Source of the DNA: Heterohyrax brucei
Taxonomy: Eukaryota; Chordata; Mammalia; Hyracoidea; Procaviidae
Reading direction: 5' to 3'
Length of the DNA: 64,000 nt
Assembly (NCBI GenBank): GCA_028571685.1
Contig: CM053164.1
Location: 36,072,501-36,136,500 of the forward strand
In this document: positions 1 through 12,905 of the stretch, in pieces
Layout of the letters: each line of letters opens with the position of its first letter
Position numbering within the stretch: the stretch's first letter is position 1
Made by a program: the position numbers and the translations under genes
The notes under the pieces: model-generated
Databases searched by the model: none
What the model was told of the DNA's origin: nothing
The model's input: only the letters and a program-made list of their open reading frames with translations

Positions 1-127
1 GCTACGTGTGGCCTGCAAGCCCCCAAATTCCAGTCACAAAGAAACTTTGTGTGCAAAGCATGGTGCCAAGTGCTAAGAGAGCCAGAGAAACAAGTCCTCA
101 GGAGGTGACAGCGAAGGAGGAAACAGA

Positions 128-166
128 CAGACAGACAGGTAGGCAGGCAGGCAGGCAGACAGACAG
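128..166 (+). repeat. (CAGA)n / (GGCA)n simple repeat
   Basis: GACAGACAGACAGG then GGCAGGCAGGCAGGCAGACA, a tetranucleotide microsatellite with two phases. Confidence 0.95.
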
Positions 167-499
167 CCACTCCTCTGGAGTAGGCAGCTAAGGATCCGTG
201 CTGCAGCTGAGGCACCACCAAAGTCCCCTGGGATCACAAAGGACCTAGTTGACTCCAACGGAGGAACTCCGTAAAGATTCTTGAAGAGGCTGGTATGTAA
301 GCTGAGGTCAGGGATGGACAGAACTCCAAAAAACTAGCATGAGGAAGACATGGGCTAAAGGGTGGAGAGAGAAATAATCAATGTGAGGAAACAGGACACA
401 AACACCAAGAGACAGCTGTGGAGCATGTGAGGACGGGAAGAGAAAATAAAACCAAAAAAAGTCCAAAGCAGATCACAGAAGGCTCCAAAAGCCAGCTGT

Positions 500-605
500 G
501 AAGCCGACCGCATAAAGGCCTTGCCCAAGGTCACCGTGGCAAGTGTGGTGATTCAGTGGCCCGACTCAGGTCTTCCAGCCGTGACACCCCATGTCCCAGC
601 TGGCA
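500..605 (+). repeat. MIR-like relic
   Basis: GCCTTGCCCAAGGTCACCGT and GCCCGACTCAGGTCTTCC resemble the MIR core (CCCAAGGTCACACAG). Old and divergent. Confidence 0.55.
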
Positions 606-749
606 GAGTGACCGAGGTCAGTCCTTGTACTTAAAGGGGCAGAATCACAAACCCAGAGAAAGAGAAGGGTTGATCTGTTAATTTCATGAAGGTCTCAAAA
701 ATATTTTACGGAGAAAAATGTAAGTGACTTCTACATCATCCAAGAAGAC

Positions 750-920
750 TGTGGAGCCCTGATTGCACAGTGGTTATGGGCTCAGCTGCTGACCGCAGTC
801 AGCAGTTGGAATCTATCTGCCGCTCCTAGGGAACCCTATGGGGCTCTTCGACCTTGTCTTACACCGTCACTACAAGTCCAAATCACCTTGACGGCAGTGC
901 GTTGGGTTGGGTTTGAAGAA
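750..920 (+). mobile_element. AfroSINE copy
   Basis: GGAGCCCTGATTGCACAGTG head, GCAGTTGGAATC (degraded B-box) and a tail resembling GTCACTACAAGTC. It is divergent, so an old copy. Confidence 0.85.
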
Positions 921-2273
921 AACTCCTTTAACACACTGGGTTGCCATGAGTTGAAATCAATTCAACAGCAACAGGTTTCAGTTTAAGAAGTCACAGAATT
1001 TTCTATGTGGAAGGTAATCTTAGGTTCCATGGCGCAAACATACATTAAGCACTCCCTTGTGTGCAAGTCAGGGGCTGGAGGGACAGAGAGGACCTTTGGT
1101 GACAATTTCACTAGTAAAGAAATAAATCTTTTCACCCAGTGCTGGACAGCTGGGAACAGGCAGAGCAGTGAAAAGGAGATGTCCAAAGCTGGGGCTTTGG
1201 TCCCCTTTCAGGTAAATGCTGAGTGTTTCCATTTGAACAACAGAAGACCTAGGTTTCCTCACTAAACTCACAGTCCAAGCAAGAAGATTCACTCTTACAT
1301 TCCTCTCTAGAGGACTCAGTTTCCTGAGAGAGTTTATGGGCAGGAGGCCTCACACATCAAACAGCCCTCGATGGGAGCTGGAAGCTGGCTAGGGCTGGCG
1401 AGACACCCAGCCCCTCGAGCCCAGGCTGGCCTGCAATGCATAAGGCTTTCATTCTCTCTGGCCTGGGACCTGGAGCCCAGCCTACCCTCAAGAGCAACTC
1501 CGCACTCAAGCATTCCTTGGAGGAGGAGCAGGAGTGCACGGTTGATCAGGACAGGGGAGTGCGAGAAAGGAAGGACGCATTCCACTTAGGGTCCATGCCC
1601 CCACGTAAAGTCTTGAGTGGCAGCTTGGCAAGGCTGTGTTTGAGGAAAGCCTCCGTTTGTCCCCATAGTCTCTGCACACACTGGGCACCTCTGCTCCCGT
1701 ATGAATTATCCTCTGGACGTGCATCACGTAGTCTTTGCTGGGCTTTCTCAGTATATTTCACAGCTGCTTTTAGTTTATAATTTTTGGGGGGCTCTTTATC
1801 AAATATGTGTCATAAATACCAAAGAATTGGGACCATTTATCACCTAGCTTGGTTCTTACTTGAGCTCTGAAAAAAATTATTTGGCTCCAGAACCTTTCTC
1901 AGGGCTCTGATTTAATGGACTTCTCTGCTGCAAAGTCACTGAAATCCTTTGCCTTTTAATAGTTGACATCCCCTCCTCTTTATTACCGTCTCAGACAGCC
2001 TTTCCAGTTCAGCTGGAACGAGCCCATTAGTCTCTGACAAATAACTTGTATCATTTGGTGAAAAATATGCAGAAGTTTGGCTGTAACTTCATCTCCAGTC
2101 TTGGTTCTGCTTGTGGCCTCCCATTCCTCTAAACAAAGCATCCAGCCCCTGGCAGACTGCCCCCAGTGTCCCCTTGTCGTCTGAAAACATTGGCTGCTGC
2201 AGCTATAGAGTCAGTTTACCCAGACCTCCTATAGTGGGGCTGGAGACGGGAACAGAGCTGTCTCTGGGTATTA

Positions 2274-2600
2274 GCAGGCCATGGGGGTTCACTGGTAGAA
2301 TTCTTGCCTTCCATGTGGGAGACTCGGGTTTGATTCCCAGCCAGTGCACCTTATAAGAAGACGCTACATGTTTGCAGTGGAGGTTTGCCTGTGGCTATGA
2401 TGCTGACCAGGTTTCAGTGGAACTTCCAGGCTAAGATTAGAAAGAAAAGGCTAGCAAACTGCTTCTCACAGTCAGCCAGTGAAAACCCTGTGGATTCCAA
2501 CGGTCTAATTCACCACAGTCATGGGGATGGTACAAGACCAGGCAGTCTTTCGTTCTCTTGGGAGGAGGGTGCTGTCATGAGTCGGGCGCTGACTTGACCA
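2274..2600 (+). mobile_element. tRNA-Gly-headed SINE with RTE-like tail, copy 1
   Basis: The first 75 bases resemble a whole tRNA-Gly: D-arm GGTTCACTGGTAGAA, anticodon loop CTTCCAT (anticodon TCC at 2310-2312), T-arm GGGTTTGATTCCC and an acceptor-like CCAGTGCACC. A body of about 170 bases containing AGCCAGTGAAAACCCTGTGG follows. The end (about 2520-2600) resembles the last 80 bases of the RTE at 56920-56985. The acceptor stem does not pair well, so it is a SINE, not a functional tRNA gene. Confidence 0.75.
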
Positions 2601-2721
2601 CCATTAGTATGATTTGGCTTAAGGAGTTAGCCTCAAACTGAATCACAAAGAAGAAACTGATTCAGGGCAAGTTCTCCATCCACTTGAATGCATCATTTGT
2701 TTGTGTCTTCTGTGTTAACGG

Positions 2722-2925
2722 AGGAGCCCTGGTGGCGCAGTGGTTGAAGCACTTGGCTGCTAACCAAAAGGTTGGTGGTTTGAACCAACTGTGGTTCAAA
2801 GATGGGAGAAAGATGTGGAAGTCTGCTTCCATAAAGATTGACAGCCTTGGAAACTCTACGGAGGCCATTCTACTATGACCTGTGGAGTCGGAATCCACAG
2901 CAGCGCATCTGAGTTTTTGGTTTAT
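2722..2925 (+). mobile_element. AfroSINE copy
   Basis: A well-preserved copy: GAGCCCTGGTGGCGCAGTGG (A-box), GGTGGTTTGAACC (B-box), the internal TCCATAAAGATTGACAGCC segment, and a degraded tail ending in TTTTTGGTTT. Confidence 0.93.
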
Positions 2926-4479
2926 ATTAGTGGGCTCTTGCTGCACAGCCAGCCAGTCTAAAATTTAGATCATGAGCCTGGACTTGGCAGTTTGCGCTAA
3001 ACTCAGCTGATGTGGGGTCAGCCTTGCTAGATCTTGGCTGCAGTTGGCTGGTCTAAGCAGTTCAGCTGGGATAGCTTGTGTCTGTAACCTATGGTCGCTC
3101 ATCCTCTAACAGACGCGCCCAGGCTGGTGGTGGCAGGCAGTCTCAAGAGTATGAGCAAAAGTGAGCAAAATTTCTTGAGGTCAAGGATCACAACTGCCAA
3201 AAGGCCATTTCTGCCACATTCTGTGGCCCAAAGCAAGTCCCAAACCCAGCCAGGGTTCAAGGGGTAAGGAAGTGGATTCTATCCTTCAGTGGGAGGAGCT
3301 CCCAAGAATTGTTGCACTCTGCCACACCTGCTATATAGCTGCTAGGCCCTGTGCTAAGTGCTGAAGATAAAAATATAAAGGAAATGCAATCCAGCACAAA
3401 AGGCAGACATGTAAATAAACAATTACAACCCATAGTGGGCTATAAAGAAGTCAGCGTAAGACCCAGAGGATGGCAGAAGGCTCGGGGATGTGGAAAGACA
3501 AAGAAAAAAACGAACAGGCCTGGAACAGAGAACACCTTTACTGGTACCGAAGGGTAAACAGTAATTAGCCAGATGAAGAAATAGAGAAGGAAGCCGGGCG
3601 GAAGCGGGGAGAGAGGAGGAGCGCTAGGAGAGGGGCCCTGCGTGTCATCCTGCAAGGCTTCATCCGAGAATTTTTGTTTAAGCAGGCTGTGGCCACCGTG
3701 CTGTGTGGAAGTGGCTTGGAGGGGACAGGCTTGAAGCAGGGAAGGGGTGGCGGCTCAATTAGAGAATGAGATTTTTTTAGGAGGTAAAACAGACAAGATT
3801 TGGTGTGGGACTGAGGGAGGAATTAGAAAGAGACTAGGGAACGGAGTTGGTGATCTGGGGAGACAGTGGCCCCAGTGAGGCTTCTGGCAGCATGCTTTCT
3901 GACAGGTGGTCCTGAGCAGGGGGATTCCCCTGGGGGAAGCCAGGCAGAGGGCCGAGGGCAGCCATTTTTGTAGCCAAGGTGAGGGTGTGGGGTCCCACAG
4001 GCAAGGATAGGACACCCCGAGCAGAGACAAAAGATCAGGAAACACTTCCTCAGCCTCAGCCAACAGCAAGAGTCCTGAGGAAAAGGCTTTCCTCAACCAG
4101 ATGGAGAGGACGCAACCCTGAGGAAGCTGAGGCTGGCCAGTCTGTCACCCACCAGGCCCTGGTGGACCTCTGTCTGTGGAAGGCCGTCCCTCAGAAACCT
4201 GAGACAAACAAATTCGTACCTGCCATAAGCAGGCCCAAGCAGGGTGCCAGGGTGCTGCTGGGAGTCCAACAGGAGACCGAGCCTAGAGCACCACCCATGC
4301 CTGGGAACTGACCCTGCTTGGCTGGAAGTCCCCCCTAAAACTCACAGTCCTCTTGAGCTCCCTTTGCCAGAACATGGGGTAGAGAGGAGCTCTAGCTGGA
4401 CTCTCCCTGAGTCATCCTGCTGTGGATTCTGGGTTATGGTGGCCTCCCTGTAATCACTCCCCTGTTCCCCTCTGATAAC

Positions 4480-4690
4480 CAGAAACCAACTGCTGTTAAG
4501 TTGATTCCAACCCACGATGACCCCATATGTGTCAGACTAGAACTGTTCTCCAGCGGATTTTCAATGCCAGTTGTTCAGAAGCAGATCATTAGGCCTTTCT
4601 ACCGAGGCACTTCTGGGTAGACTCAAACCTCCAGCCTTTTGGTTAGTTGTCAAGCATGTTACACCTTTTGTACGCTGCCCTCTCGTGTAC
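4480..4690 (-). mobile_element. AfroSINE copy
   Basis: Reverse-complement copy: it starts with the tail (TGTTAAGTTGATTCCAACCC) and ends near TTTTGGTTAGTTGTCAAGC, the complement of the head. Confidence 0.88.
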
Positions 4691-5768
4691 CTGGGATGCC
4701 GTGGCTCCCAGGCTGAACACGCAGCAGGCAGCAATAAGCACAGCCAGTTGATCGATATTTTGAATGCATGTAGAGGCCTGCAGTGGAAAGGAATCACCTG
4801 ATGAGCACTTCTATAAATTGAAATGTTTTCTTCTGAAAGTGAGCAATCCTCCCCAACTGTCAAAACTAGATTTCCACAAAGTGAGAGTTGTAGAGCGCAG
4901 AAAGCAGCCGTGTTCACAGCAGTGACACCTTCCTGGCCTGACCCCGAGAGTTCCTGGAGCAGCAGGCCCTGCTGCCCATGCTGGGGCTGCAGATGTCATT
5001 GTGGCTGGAACGTGGTCCTGAAGTACAAACCATCACAAACATTCAGAGTGTTTGGGGCCCAGAGGAGTGAGCATTTTGTGTACAGTCATGTTTCCTGGCC
5101 CTCTGAGCACTGGTCAACTCAGCAGGCACATGGAGCTGTATCTGTCACTCGCTGAAGCACAGTGTCCAGTGAGCAACACAGCAGGTGTCCCCAGCCCTTC
5201 GTGCTGGAGGGACCTTACCCAGGCCACTCTACCAATCGGGAGTGAAGCTGACCTAGAGCCAGGCTCAAGGACTGGTTCTGGGCTCCCAGTGCCAAACCCT
5301 TCCCCACCCTGAATGCTTCTCTCAAAGACCTGGCATGACCCACCTGGCTCGTTGTCTGAAGTGGTGGCTGTTTTGGGGGGTATACGAGTATAGAATGTAG
5401 CCATGCCTTAGAGACCTCCCCAGGTGGCCATGTTCCTGCCCAGGCCATCTGTGGTGTGGTGGGCTCCCCTGGCCCCTTCTGTCTCGGCCTTTCTCCACTG
5501 CCTCTGCCTGTTTCCCCTGGGTGCCCGGAGGGCCGGTCCTGAAGCTAAGCTCGTCATCTACTGCCATCCTGGATGTGCCACCATGCTCCCAGGAACACAG
5601 GCATCGTTCTCACCCCTCCACTTCCCCGCCACATTCCTTCTGAACAAGGAGGGCCACAGCTCCCACTGCCTAAATAGTTCTCTGCTGCTGCACCTGTTCC
5701 TGTTATCATTTCCCACCGGGATTACAGAGACAGTACCACTGTTAGCAGTGACTTGGGATCTTCCGCTA

Positions 5769-5880
5769 ACTGACCGCTCACTGTGTGCCAGGCACTCTCT
5801 CTTTTAACCCACAATGGACAATACATGAGGAGGGTCTTGGGGCTGATAAGGTGCAGAGCTGGGGTTCACATTCAGTCCTA
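5769..5880 (+). repeat. MIR-like relic
   Basis: CTCACTGTGTGCCAGGCACT, then AGAGCTGGGGTTCACATTCA, in MIR order. Confidence 0.6.
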
Positions 5881-5911
5881 AGGTTCACATCACTCCCTCT
5901 CTTGCCTCCAT

Positions 5912-6135
5912 GCTGCTGCCAGAGTGGTTCATCTGCCACCCAAGTCTAATCATGCCATTTACCTGCCCAGAATCCCTTGGAGTCTCTGTAGTCCCCATAG
6001 AGTCAGTCTGACCTCCTGTGTGTGACTCTTAAGATCTGGGCCACCTGCTGTCCTGGCACAACATCTCCACCCCCATTCCCCCTTTAAATGTGCTGCTTGG
6101 TGCCCACTGGGCTGTCAGGAGTTCCTGCGCCTTAC
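5912..6135 (+). repeat. L2-like ancient LINE relic
   Basis: CATGCTGCTGCCAGAGTGG and AAGTCTAATCATGCC follow the pattern of the copies near 20640, 38760 and 53180. Orientation and edges are uncertain. Confidence 0.45.
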
Positions 6136-7649
6136 TGCTCCAGGTTGAGCACATCCTGTGTCCTGCTTCCAGGAGGCCCCAGCTACATCCCCTCATAGTC
6201 CTATGGGGAGGCCTGCCCTTGACTCCAGGCGGAGCCTGATGGTGAGGATTCTGAGACTTTGTGACTTGAATTGCCCACAGCTCCCAGAGGGCCCCTCAGT
6301 CCCTGTGTGCAGGTGTTCTCAGGGACCCCCATCTCATCATCTGCCCTGGTCTTCAGTCTCCCCAACAAAGAAAGGGCTGCCTGACCTCCCAGGTCACAGA
6401 GCACTCCCACCCTTGAAGTTATCTTGATCCTCTGACCTTCTGCCTGCTCTGGGGAACTGCAGAAGGAGGCTTCATCTCCATGGGACAGATGTAGAAGCAC
6501 AGACTTCGAAGAGACACAGGCTTGTCCCCACACATGCATAATTGGTGGCAGAGCTGAGCCGAGGAGTGTGTCCCGGCAGGCAGCCAATGCTGGCCCTTGG
6601 GCATTTGTGGACAGAGATGACTGGTCAGGCTGCAGCAGAACGTATTGGAGGAAAATTCTAGAACACCATCCAGGCAGGGTTCAGCATAGATTTGAAGGGC
6701 TTGGAGTAATGGAGAGGGCTTGGAGGAAGGACTCAGACCGTGCAACCCCATTCATCTACCAGAGGAAACAGTCTTGCCTAATGACGGGTTTGGTCACTCT
6801 TGCCCAAGAATTGGGTACTCTGGTATCCAGCTCCCAGGCATGATAAGGGCAAGCTCCATCCAGCAGCCTGAAACCTATCTGTAGAACCCTAGGGACAGGC
6901 AGGTGAGGCCAAGCCGGTGAGGCTGGGGGAAGCACTGGTCACCTGAAGGCCCTAACTTTTGCGAATGAAAGAGCAGATACACACTAAATAGGTAACTGGC
7001 AGACTCTTTCCTCTCTCCCTCTTCTGAGTCTTGGGGTGGGGCTGGTAGAAGCTTCTGATATCCCCACTTCTAGAGCCCACAGACCTGGGCACTGTAGGTG
7101 GCCAAGACACCAGGCAAAGGTAGGTGCACACCAAGGTGGGTGGTCCCAGAGGCCACTTTCCAAGACCCTTTGGGCCTGCAAGCCAGGCTCGTAATGCTGA
7201 CCTCCCTTCCCAGGGGAGTGTGGGATCCCTGAAAGCATGACCCAGGAAACGGGAGGAGGTTCCAAGGGTCCCTGTCCCCTGCTTGCTTCCCCAAACAATC
7301 CCCATAAGTGTGAAAAGGGAAAGAGTGGCTTGCTGGGACCCCTTCCTTTCTCTCAGCTGACACCCCTTGTCCCCACCCTGAGAAGCTCGCCTCCACCGTG
7401 GCTGTGAGTGTCTAACATAAGGGCCGCTGTTTTTGCAGGTTTTGTGGTTTTTGTTTCTTTGACCCATATCGAGCCCATCTTCCATCACAATGCCATGCTT
7501 ACTTGGTATCGGTCACATCAGCATTCATGGGCATTTAGGGAACTTGTAACCTAGTTGACGTAACGGGTTTTAGTTGTCTGTGATAATGTATTCTCTGTTT
7601 CCAATTGTCGGTATGGGAATCTTTTTTCCCCCCAATCTTTCAAATTCTG

Positions 7650-7705
7650 GGTTTGATTTTTTTGTTGTTGTTGCTGTATTTTTTTGTTGTTGTTATTCCT
7701 TTGTT
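7650..7705 (+). repeat. T-rich (TTG)n stretch
   Basis: TTTTTTGTTGTTGTTGCTG and TTTTTTTGTTGTTGTTATT, two adjoining TTG-rich runs. Confidence 0.85.
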
Positions 7706-7870
7706 TATGTAGTCCCTCCCGGTTCCTGCTTGTTTATGCATTGTTTGTGACTTCTTTGGACTGTCATTGTTGAGCCAGTCTTGCCAAGAAACCATATCAA
7801 GTATTTCCTATTTCTCTACTTCTTGAAAAATAAAATTTGATAAATGAAAAGAAAAAAAAAAACCTCTTAA

Positions 7871-8086
<216 letters not shown>

Positions 8087-10881
8087 TAGGACGCTTTTGT
8101 GTCGCTTTTCTCCTCCCCTCTCTTGCAGGTTCCTGACGCGTGACTCCCTGTCACAGAGCCAGTAGCCATCTCACCTTCTCCTGCTCCTCCTCTCACACAC
8201 AGCCCCAGAGCAGCCACCGCCCCAGCCCTTCCACACTCAGCTTTCCTGGCCACCAGGGGCCTCTGCCAGCGGTAGACTACGCCCCTGTCCAGCCCCTAGG
8301 GTCTCACGTTCTCAGTGGCTCACAAGCCGTCCCTGAGATTAGGAGGACTGTAGACTCCAATTTAAGGGACCACTGCACACTGCCCCCACTGGGCCAGCAC
8401 AGGGTCCCCAGTGCCATCACTGCTGCTGTCGATGGCAAACTTAATGTTAGGAAAGCGCATCGACCAGACTGTCCCCCACTGAGGAGCGTGAAGCTCCCAA
8501 GGGGCCACTTGTCCCCAGCCCAAATCAGGGAGAAAAGACTTGTAGCCAAAGCCTCTTTCACTCGGCATGTGTTGAGCCTAAGCCAACGAGGCCTGAGCAC
8601 AGACCAAGTGTGTCCTAAACACAGTCTCTCAGCCTTGGCTCCCCAACCACTGCTCTTTGTCCCGCTTTTTCTACCTGAGCGAGTCTTAATGGTGCGTGGG
8701 CATCTGCTTCTCCCCCACTATGCTGAGTTTTTAATTTGTCTGCTTCATACCCTTGCGAGGAAGTCAGGGACCACCTTCTAGCTCCTTAGTGAGGGAGAGC
8801 AGCGAGGGGGCCAGCCCGAGGTAACGCTCATGTTTCTCTCACCCATCAGCAGATTAATGCCGCTGCTCATTTTGCCTTGCAGCCTCTCCGGGGCAGACGC
8901 GGAGCCTGGACTGTGCTCAGAGTGGGAGGACAGGACCTCTGCTTGCTTCCCAGTGCTCTGTTTGAATTGCCAACTAACCCCGGAGTGACCGTGTTTTGTT
9001 TCAGGATGGCACACTTGCTGGCACCTCCTTTCCGATCCATGTGTCCTTTCTCACCCACCGCGCTGGCCTCAGTTGTGCAGGAAGGGGCAGGCTCTTTGTA
9101 ACTTCTTGTCTCCTGGGCTGCTTGGGCCTCCTGTCCTGGTGCTTGAGTTCTCACGGCGTGAGCACAGGACTCCATGTGGAGGGGCACGTTCAGTGGCTTC
9201 TTCAGGCCAGGAAGGTCATTGTGTTGCCACACTGGGCAAATTCAGGAAGCAGCCCCGACCAGCCCCTGGGTCCCGACTGTGAATCCTACAACCTTGGGGC
9301 CTGCTTCAGATGAGGTGAAGAAGACAGGATGCAGGGGCAGGTCGGTGCTAAAGGATGGCCCAGTCCAGGGCTAGAGGGCCCCAGGGAAGAGGACACAGGA
9401 CCTTCCACCTACCTTCAGAGACTCTACGTCTATAGCCCAGTGCTAGCACCCATAAATCACAGTATACCACTAGGTAAAATCCCAAAGGATGTAGGCCAGA
9501 GCAGGTGATGAAGTCTTCTGGGATAGGGCAAGAAGCAGGGAGAAGATGATTCCAAGACAGAGACAAGCACAAGCAGTGAGGGAAGGGGAGAGGCCTTGCC
9601 AGAGATGGGTGTGAGCTCGGAGGCAAGCAGGCTAGGACCTTGGCCTTGATCTCATGGTGTACGGCTGCCAGGAGCAGCCCAGCTGGAGGAGAAGCACAGT
9701 TAGATCACCTCAGGGACACTAAGTACAGAGGAGGGTGTTGTGACTGAGAGGCATTGATTGGAGGAGAGAGAGCACCCCTGTGGGAGCTAGGAGACCTGAG
9801 TTCTCTGTCTGTGAACTCTGTCCTATGAACCCAAGCAGGTCCCACCCTCTCTCCCATGTCTCTGGTCGGGTAAGAGGCTAGTTGAAATAATGTCCAGGCC
9901 CCTTACAGCTCTGACCTCCTTGGGCGACGATGAAGGGATGGGCAGAGCCAGGACAAGCCCAGGACATGAGATGTGTGACCACGAAGATCAGGCACATCCA
10001 CGATCACAGGGAAGAATGCGGGTGCCCAGGCCAGCAGGAGGGGAGAGCTACGAAGGGGTGAGCACTGGGGGGCATGATGAAGTCAACTTGGGACATGGCA
10101 CTTGTTAGCAACCTGGAGACACTCCAGCAGAGCTGCCTGGTAGGTGACCAATAGATAGATGCCACCCAGGTCCTAGACACAGTCTAAGGCCCTCACTGTC
10201 ACTATACCTGAGGGTGACTCAGGGGAGGGTGGGAGGAGGAGAGGCCTGAGCTGAGACTCTCTTGTGGTTGGAGAGCACAGTGTTAATTTGCAGCCGTGTC
10301 AGATTATTTCCCTGACCCTAACTGAAGGGCGTACACTGCCATTTGTGCTGGTAGCTGTAAACAAATTGTTTCTGTAGGGAGGTAGGGGGAGAGGCCTTGC
10401 CAAAGATGAGCGTGAGCTCAGGATGTCTTTACTAGGAGATGGTTTTCTCTTTGCCCACGTAAAATCAGAGCAGTGGGCACATCTCTCAGCTTCAGCCCCC
10501 TTCATTCCTGTCACCCTGCAGGCCTAGTGCATAACCACCTAAGTGGCTGGAGTTAGACAAGTGGGCCTACCCTCAACCACCAAGCTGGCTGCTGTCTCAT
10601 GTGACTGTGCTCCTGTCACAGGAGAGGCAGGGACATCTGTGAGCGGTGGAACCAAGGGTACATGAGTGCCAAGGATGTCCTGGTACTCACCTTCATGAGG
10701 GCCATAGTGTCCTGGAAAAGACCCCCCCACAGGGGACTCCTGTAGGAGAAGGTACTATGCCCCCTGCTGTCCCAGGACCCCAGGCCTACCTCCTACCTCC
10801 AGCCTGAGGCAGGTGATGTGCCTGCTATCACAGCCCCAGTGAGGATACTGCCCCGGCATGCCAACCCTGGCAAAGACACTG

Positions 10882-10918
10882 CCCCCGGCCCCAGCCCCAG
10901 CCCCAGCCCCAGCCCCGG
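10882..10918 (+). repeat. (CCCCAG)n minisatellite
   Basis: Repeats of CCCCAG flanked by CCCCGG. The - strand has GGGG runs separated by CT, a quadruplex-forming pattern. Confidence 0.93.
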
Positions 10919-11769
10919 TTTGAACACTCACATCTGCAACCACAGGAAAGCTAGAAGGGGCACCAAGCTATTTCCGCATTATTCAACCAGCAGAACCTCC
11001 TCCTAGTTGCCAGGTCACAGCACAAAACACTAGATAAGAAAAGTGTCTGTCCTCAGGCAACCCAAAGCCTTGGTGCCAAGGGGAACTATAAAGAAGAATT
11101 AATCCCAGAGCAGAGTAAGGAAGAAAAGGAGATTTAGAGGCTCCCAAGCAAAGTGCCTACCTCTGTGCGGGAAGGGATTCCAGGGGGACTTCTTGCAGGA
11201 GAAAGCATCTGCCATGGGTTTTGAAAGAGGGTTTTAAAGAAAGGGAATCTACCAGACAGATGAGTAGGGAGGAGAAAAGAGCATGAGTAAAATGATGGAA
11301 CAACAAGGGGTGGGTCACAGCACTGGCAGGCAGTGCAGTGTCAAATGTGAGGGTGAAAATGGAGAGGGAAGCGGGAGCCAGACACCAGTGGCCTTGTTTT
11401 AAGCTTGAGAAGGTCATGGCCAAATTCACATTTTATAAAAAAATAACCATGAGACTGAGAGCAGAAGAATCAACGCAGAGCACCCTCTCTGACCAGTAGC
11501 CCAGTGTCTCTTTAGCTCAGTTGCGTTGCCTATCAGCCCTACAGATGGATCAGGACACAGTTGTGCCAGAGCCCCATCTCCTATGTCTGGGCTGACTCTG
11601 CCTTGCCCATGAATCCTTCCAGCTTCCTTCCCTCAAGTCTGGCAATATTGAGCTTCCAGCTTTTGTCACCCTCCTCTGACAAAAGCAACATCTACCCCCA
11701 AGGAGACTTGTAGAGGTGACTAATGTCACCCTGGAAATCCTACCACTAGCCCTAAGAAGCAGGTCCTCT

Positions 11770-11860
11770 AAGCATCCCCGTTTTCTAGATGAAGAAGTTG
11801 AGGCCCAGAGAAGTTTAGTAGCTGGTAGATCTGGGATTTGAACCGAGGTCTGCTTCCAAA
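11770..11860 (+). repeat. MIR-like relic
   Basis: CCGTTTTCTAGATGAAGAAG, TTGAGGCCCAGAGAAG and TCTGGGATTTGAACCGAGGT follow the MIR core. Confidence 0.65.
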
Positions 11861-11929
11861 ACTTATCTTCTTATTTTCAGTTTGCCAACAGAGAAGGACA
11901 AAAATGTAGTGCTTACTTGGAGCCCGGAG

Positions 11930-12080
11930 GCACCGTGGGGAAATGCTGTGCCTGCTAACCAAAGGGCTGGCAGTTAGAATCTGCCAGACTCTCCTTAGAA
12001 ACCCTATCGGGCAGTTGTACCCCATCCTGTAGGATGACGGCCAGTCAAAACCAACTCGACAGCAGGAGGTTATTTGTGCA
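11930..12080 (+). mobile_element. AfroSINE copy, degraded
   Basis: CCTGCTAACCAAAGGGCTGG head, AGAAACCCTATCGGGCAGTT middle and a tail with CAACTCGACAGCAGG. Confidence 0.85.
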
Positions 12081-12565
12081 CGAAGTCTGTGAGGAAGGAA
12101 AGTGAACTCCCAGGGTGATGGTGTGGAACTGTACACAGGGAAAGGACCCACAGGGTGTGTGTGTGCATGTGCACACATCTGTTAGACATGTACACATCTT
12201 TTAGAAACCCAAGGAAGACCTGATTACCCTCAAAACAGGCACCCTGATCACAGGAACTCACCCCACGCCCGAGGCGCTGCACCCTTTGTGGCGAGGGCTG
12301 GAAACCCAGTTGGCCTTGGAAGTAGTGAGTGGGGCAGAGCCTGTGCAGAGGACACCAGGCCTGCCACAGCCCTCCCTTTGCTATGCCACCTGAGCCCCTG
12401 TGTGCAGAGAGGGGCCGGACCTGGCCTCCGGGCTGCATGAGGTAACAGCCAACCCTCCCATGTACCCACAAGTGGAAGAAACTCCGCAGAGCTGAGCAGA
12501 GCTTTAACAAGGAGACAAAGGCAGCTGAGCCCCAGCTTCAGGAAGGAAGGAGGACTTTCTGAGTA

Positions 12566-12692
12566 GGCTCGATCCAGTGAGTTCTGGCAATCTGCTCCCA
12601 AAACCCTCGACAACCAAACGGAGCAGTTCTACTCAGCACACACGGGGTCGCCATGATTTGGAATTGATTTGAGGACAACTAACAACAACAAA
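12566..12692 (+). mobile_element. AfroSINE tail fragment
   Basis: Only the 3' half is present: GGAGCAGTTCTACTCAGC, GGGTCGCCATGATTTGGAAT and a terminal ACTAACAACAACA. The tRNA head is missing. Confidence 0.8.
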
Positions 12693-12704
12693 ATTAGTCG
12701 GCTT

Positions 12705-12905
12705 TGTCCCTTGGGTAGTGCAAATGATTAATGTGCTTACCTGCTGACTGAAGGTTTGAGTCCACGCAGAGGTGCCTTGGAAGATAGGCCTGGTGGCTAC
12801 TTCCAAAAAATCAGCCATTGAAAACCTTCTGGGCGTTGTTATATCCTGACACATGCAGAGTTGCCTGGAGTCAGAATCCACACCATGCAGCTGGTTTGGT
12901 GGTTT
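12705..12905 (+). mobile_element. AfroSINE copy, variant body
   Basis: A degraded head (GCTTACCTGCTGACTGAAGG) and a body with AATCAGCCATTGAAAACC, a segment shared with the tRNA-Gly-headed SINEs. The tail is divergent. Confidence 0.75.

Noticed and set aside
2274-2350. Functional tRNA-Gly gene
   Set aside because: The acceptor ends do not pair, substitutions occur in the D and T arms, and the sequence continues into a SINE body repeated at 21350.
6952-7488. 178-codon open frame on the - strand
   Set aside because: No homology recognised and no codon or domain pattern; likely a chance frame.
8140-8781. 213-codon open frame after the first exon
   Set aside because: It has a composition-driven Pro/Ser/Leu-rich translation, no domain, no splice signals in agreement with KLHL29 phase, and lies in GC-rich intron.
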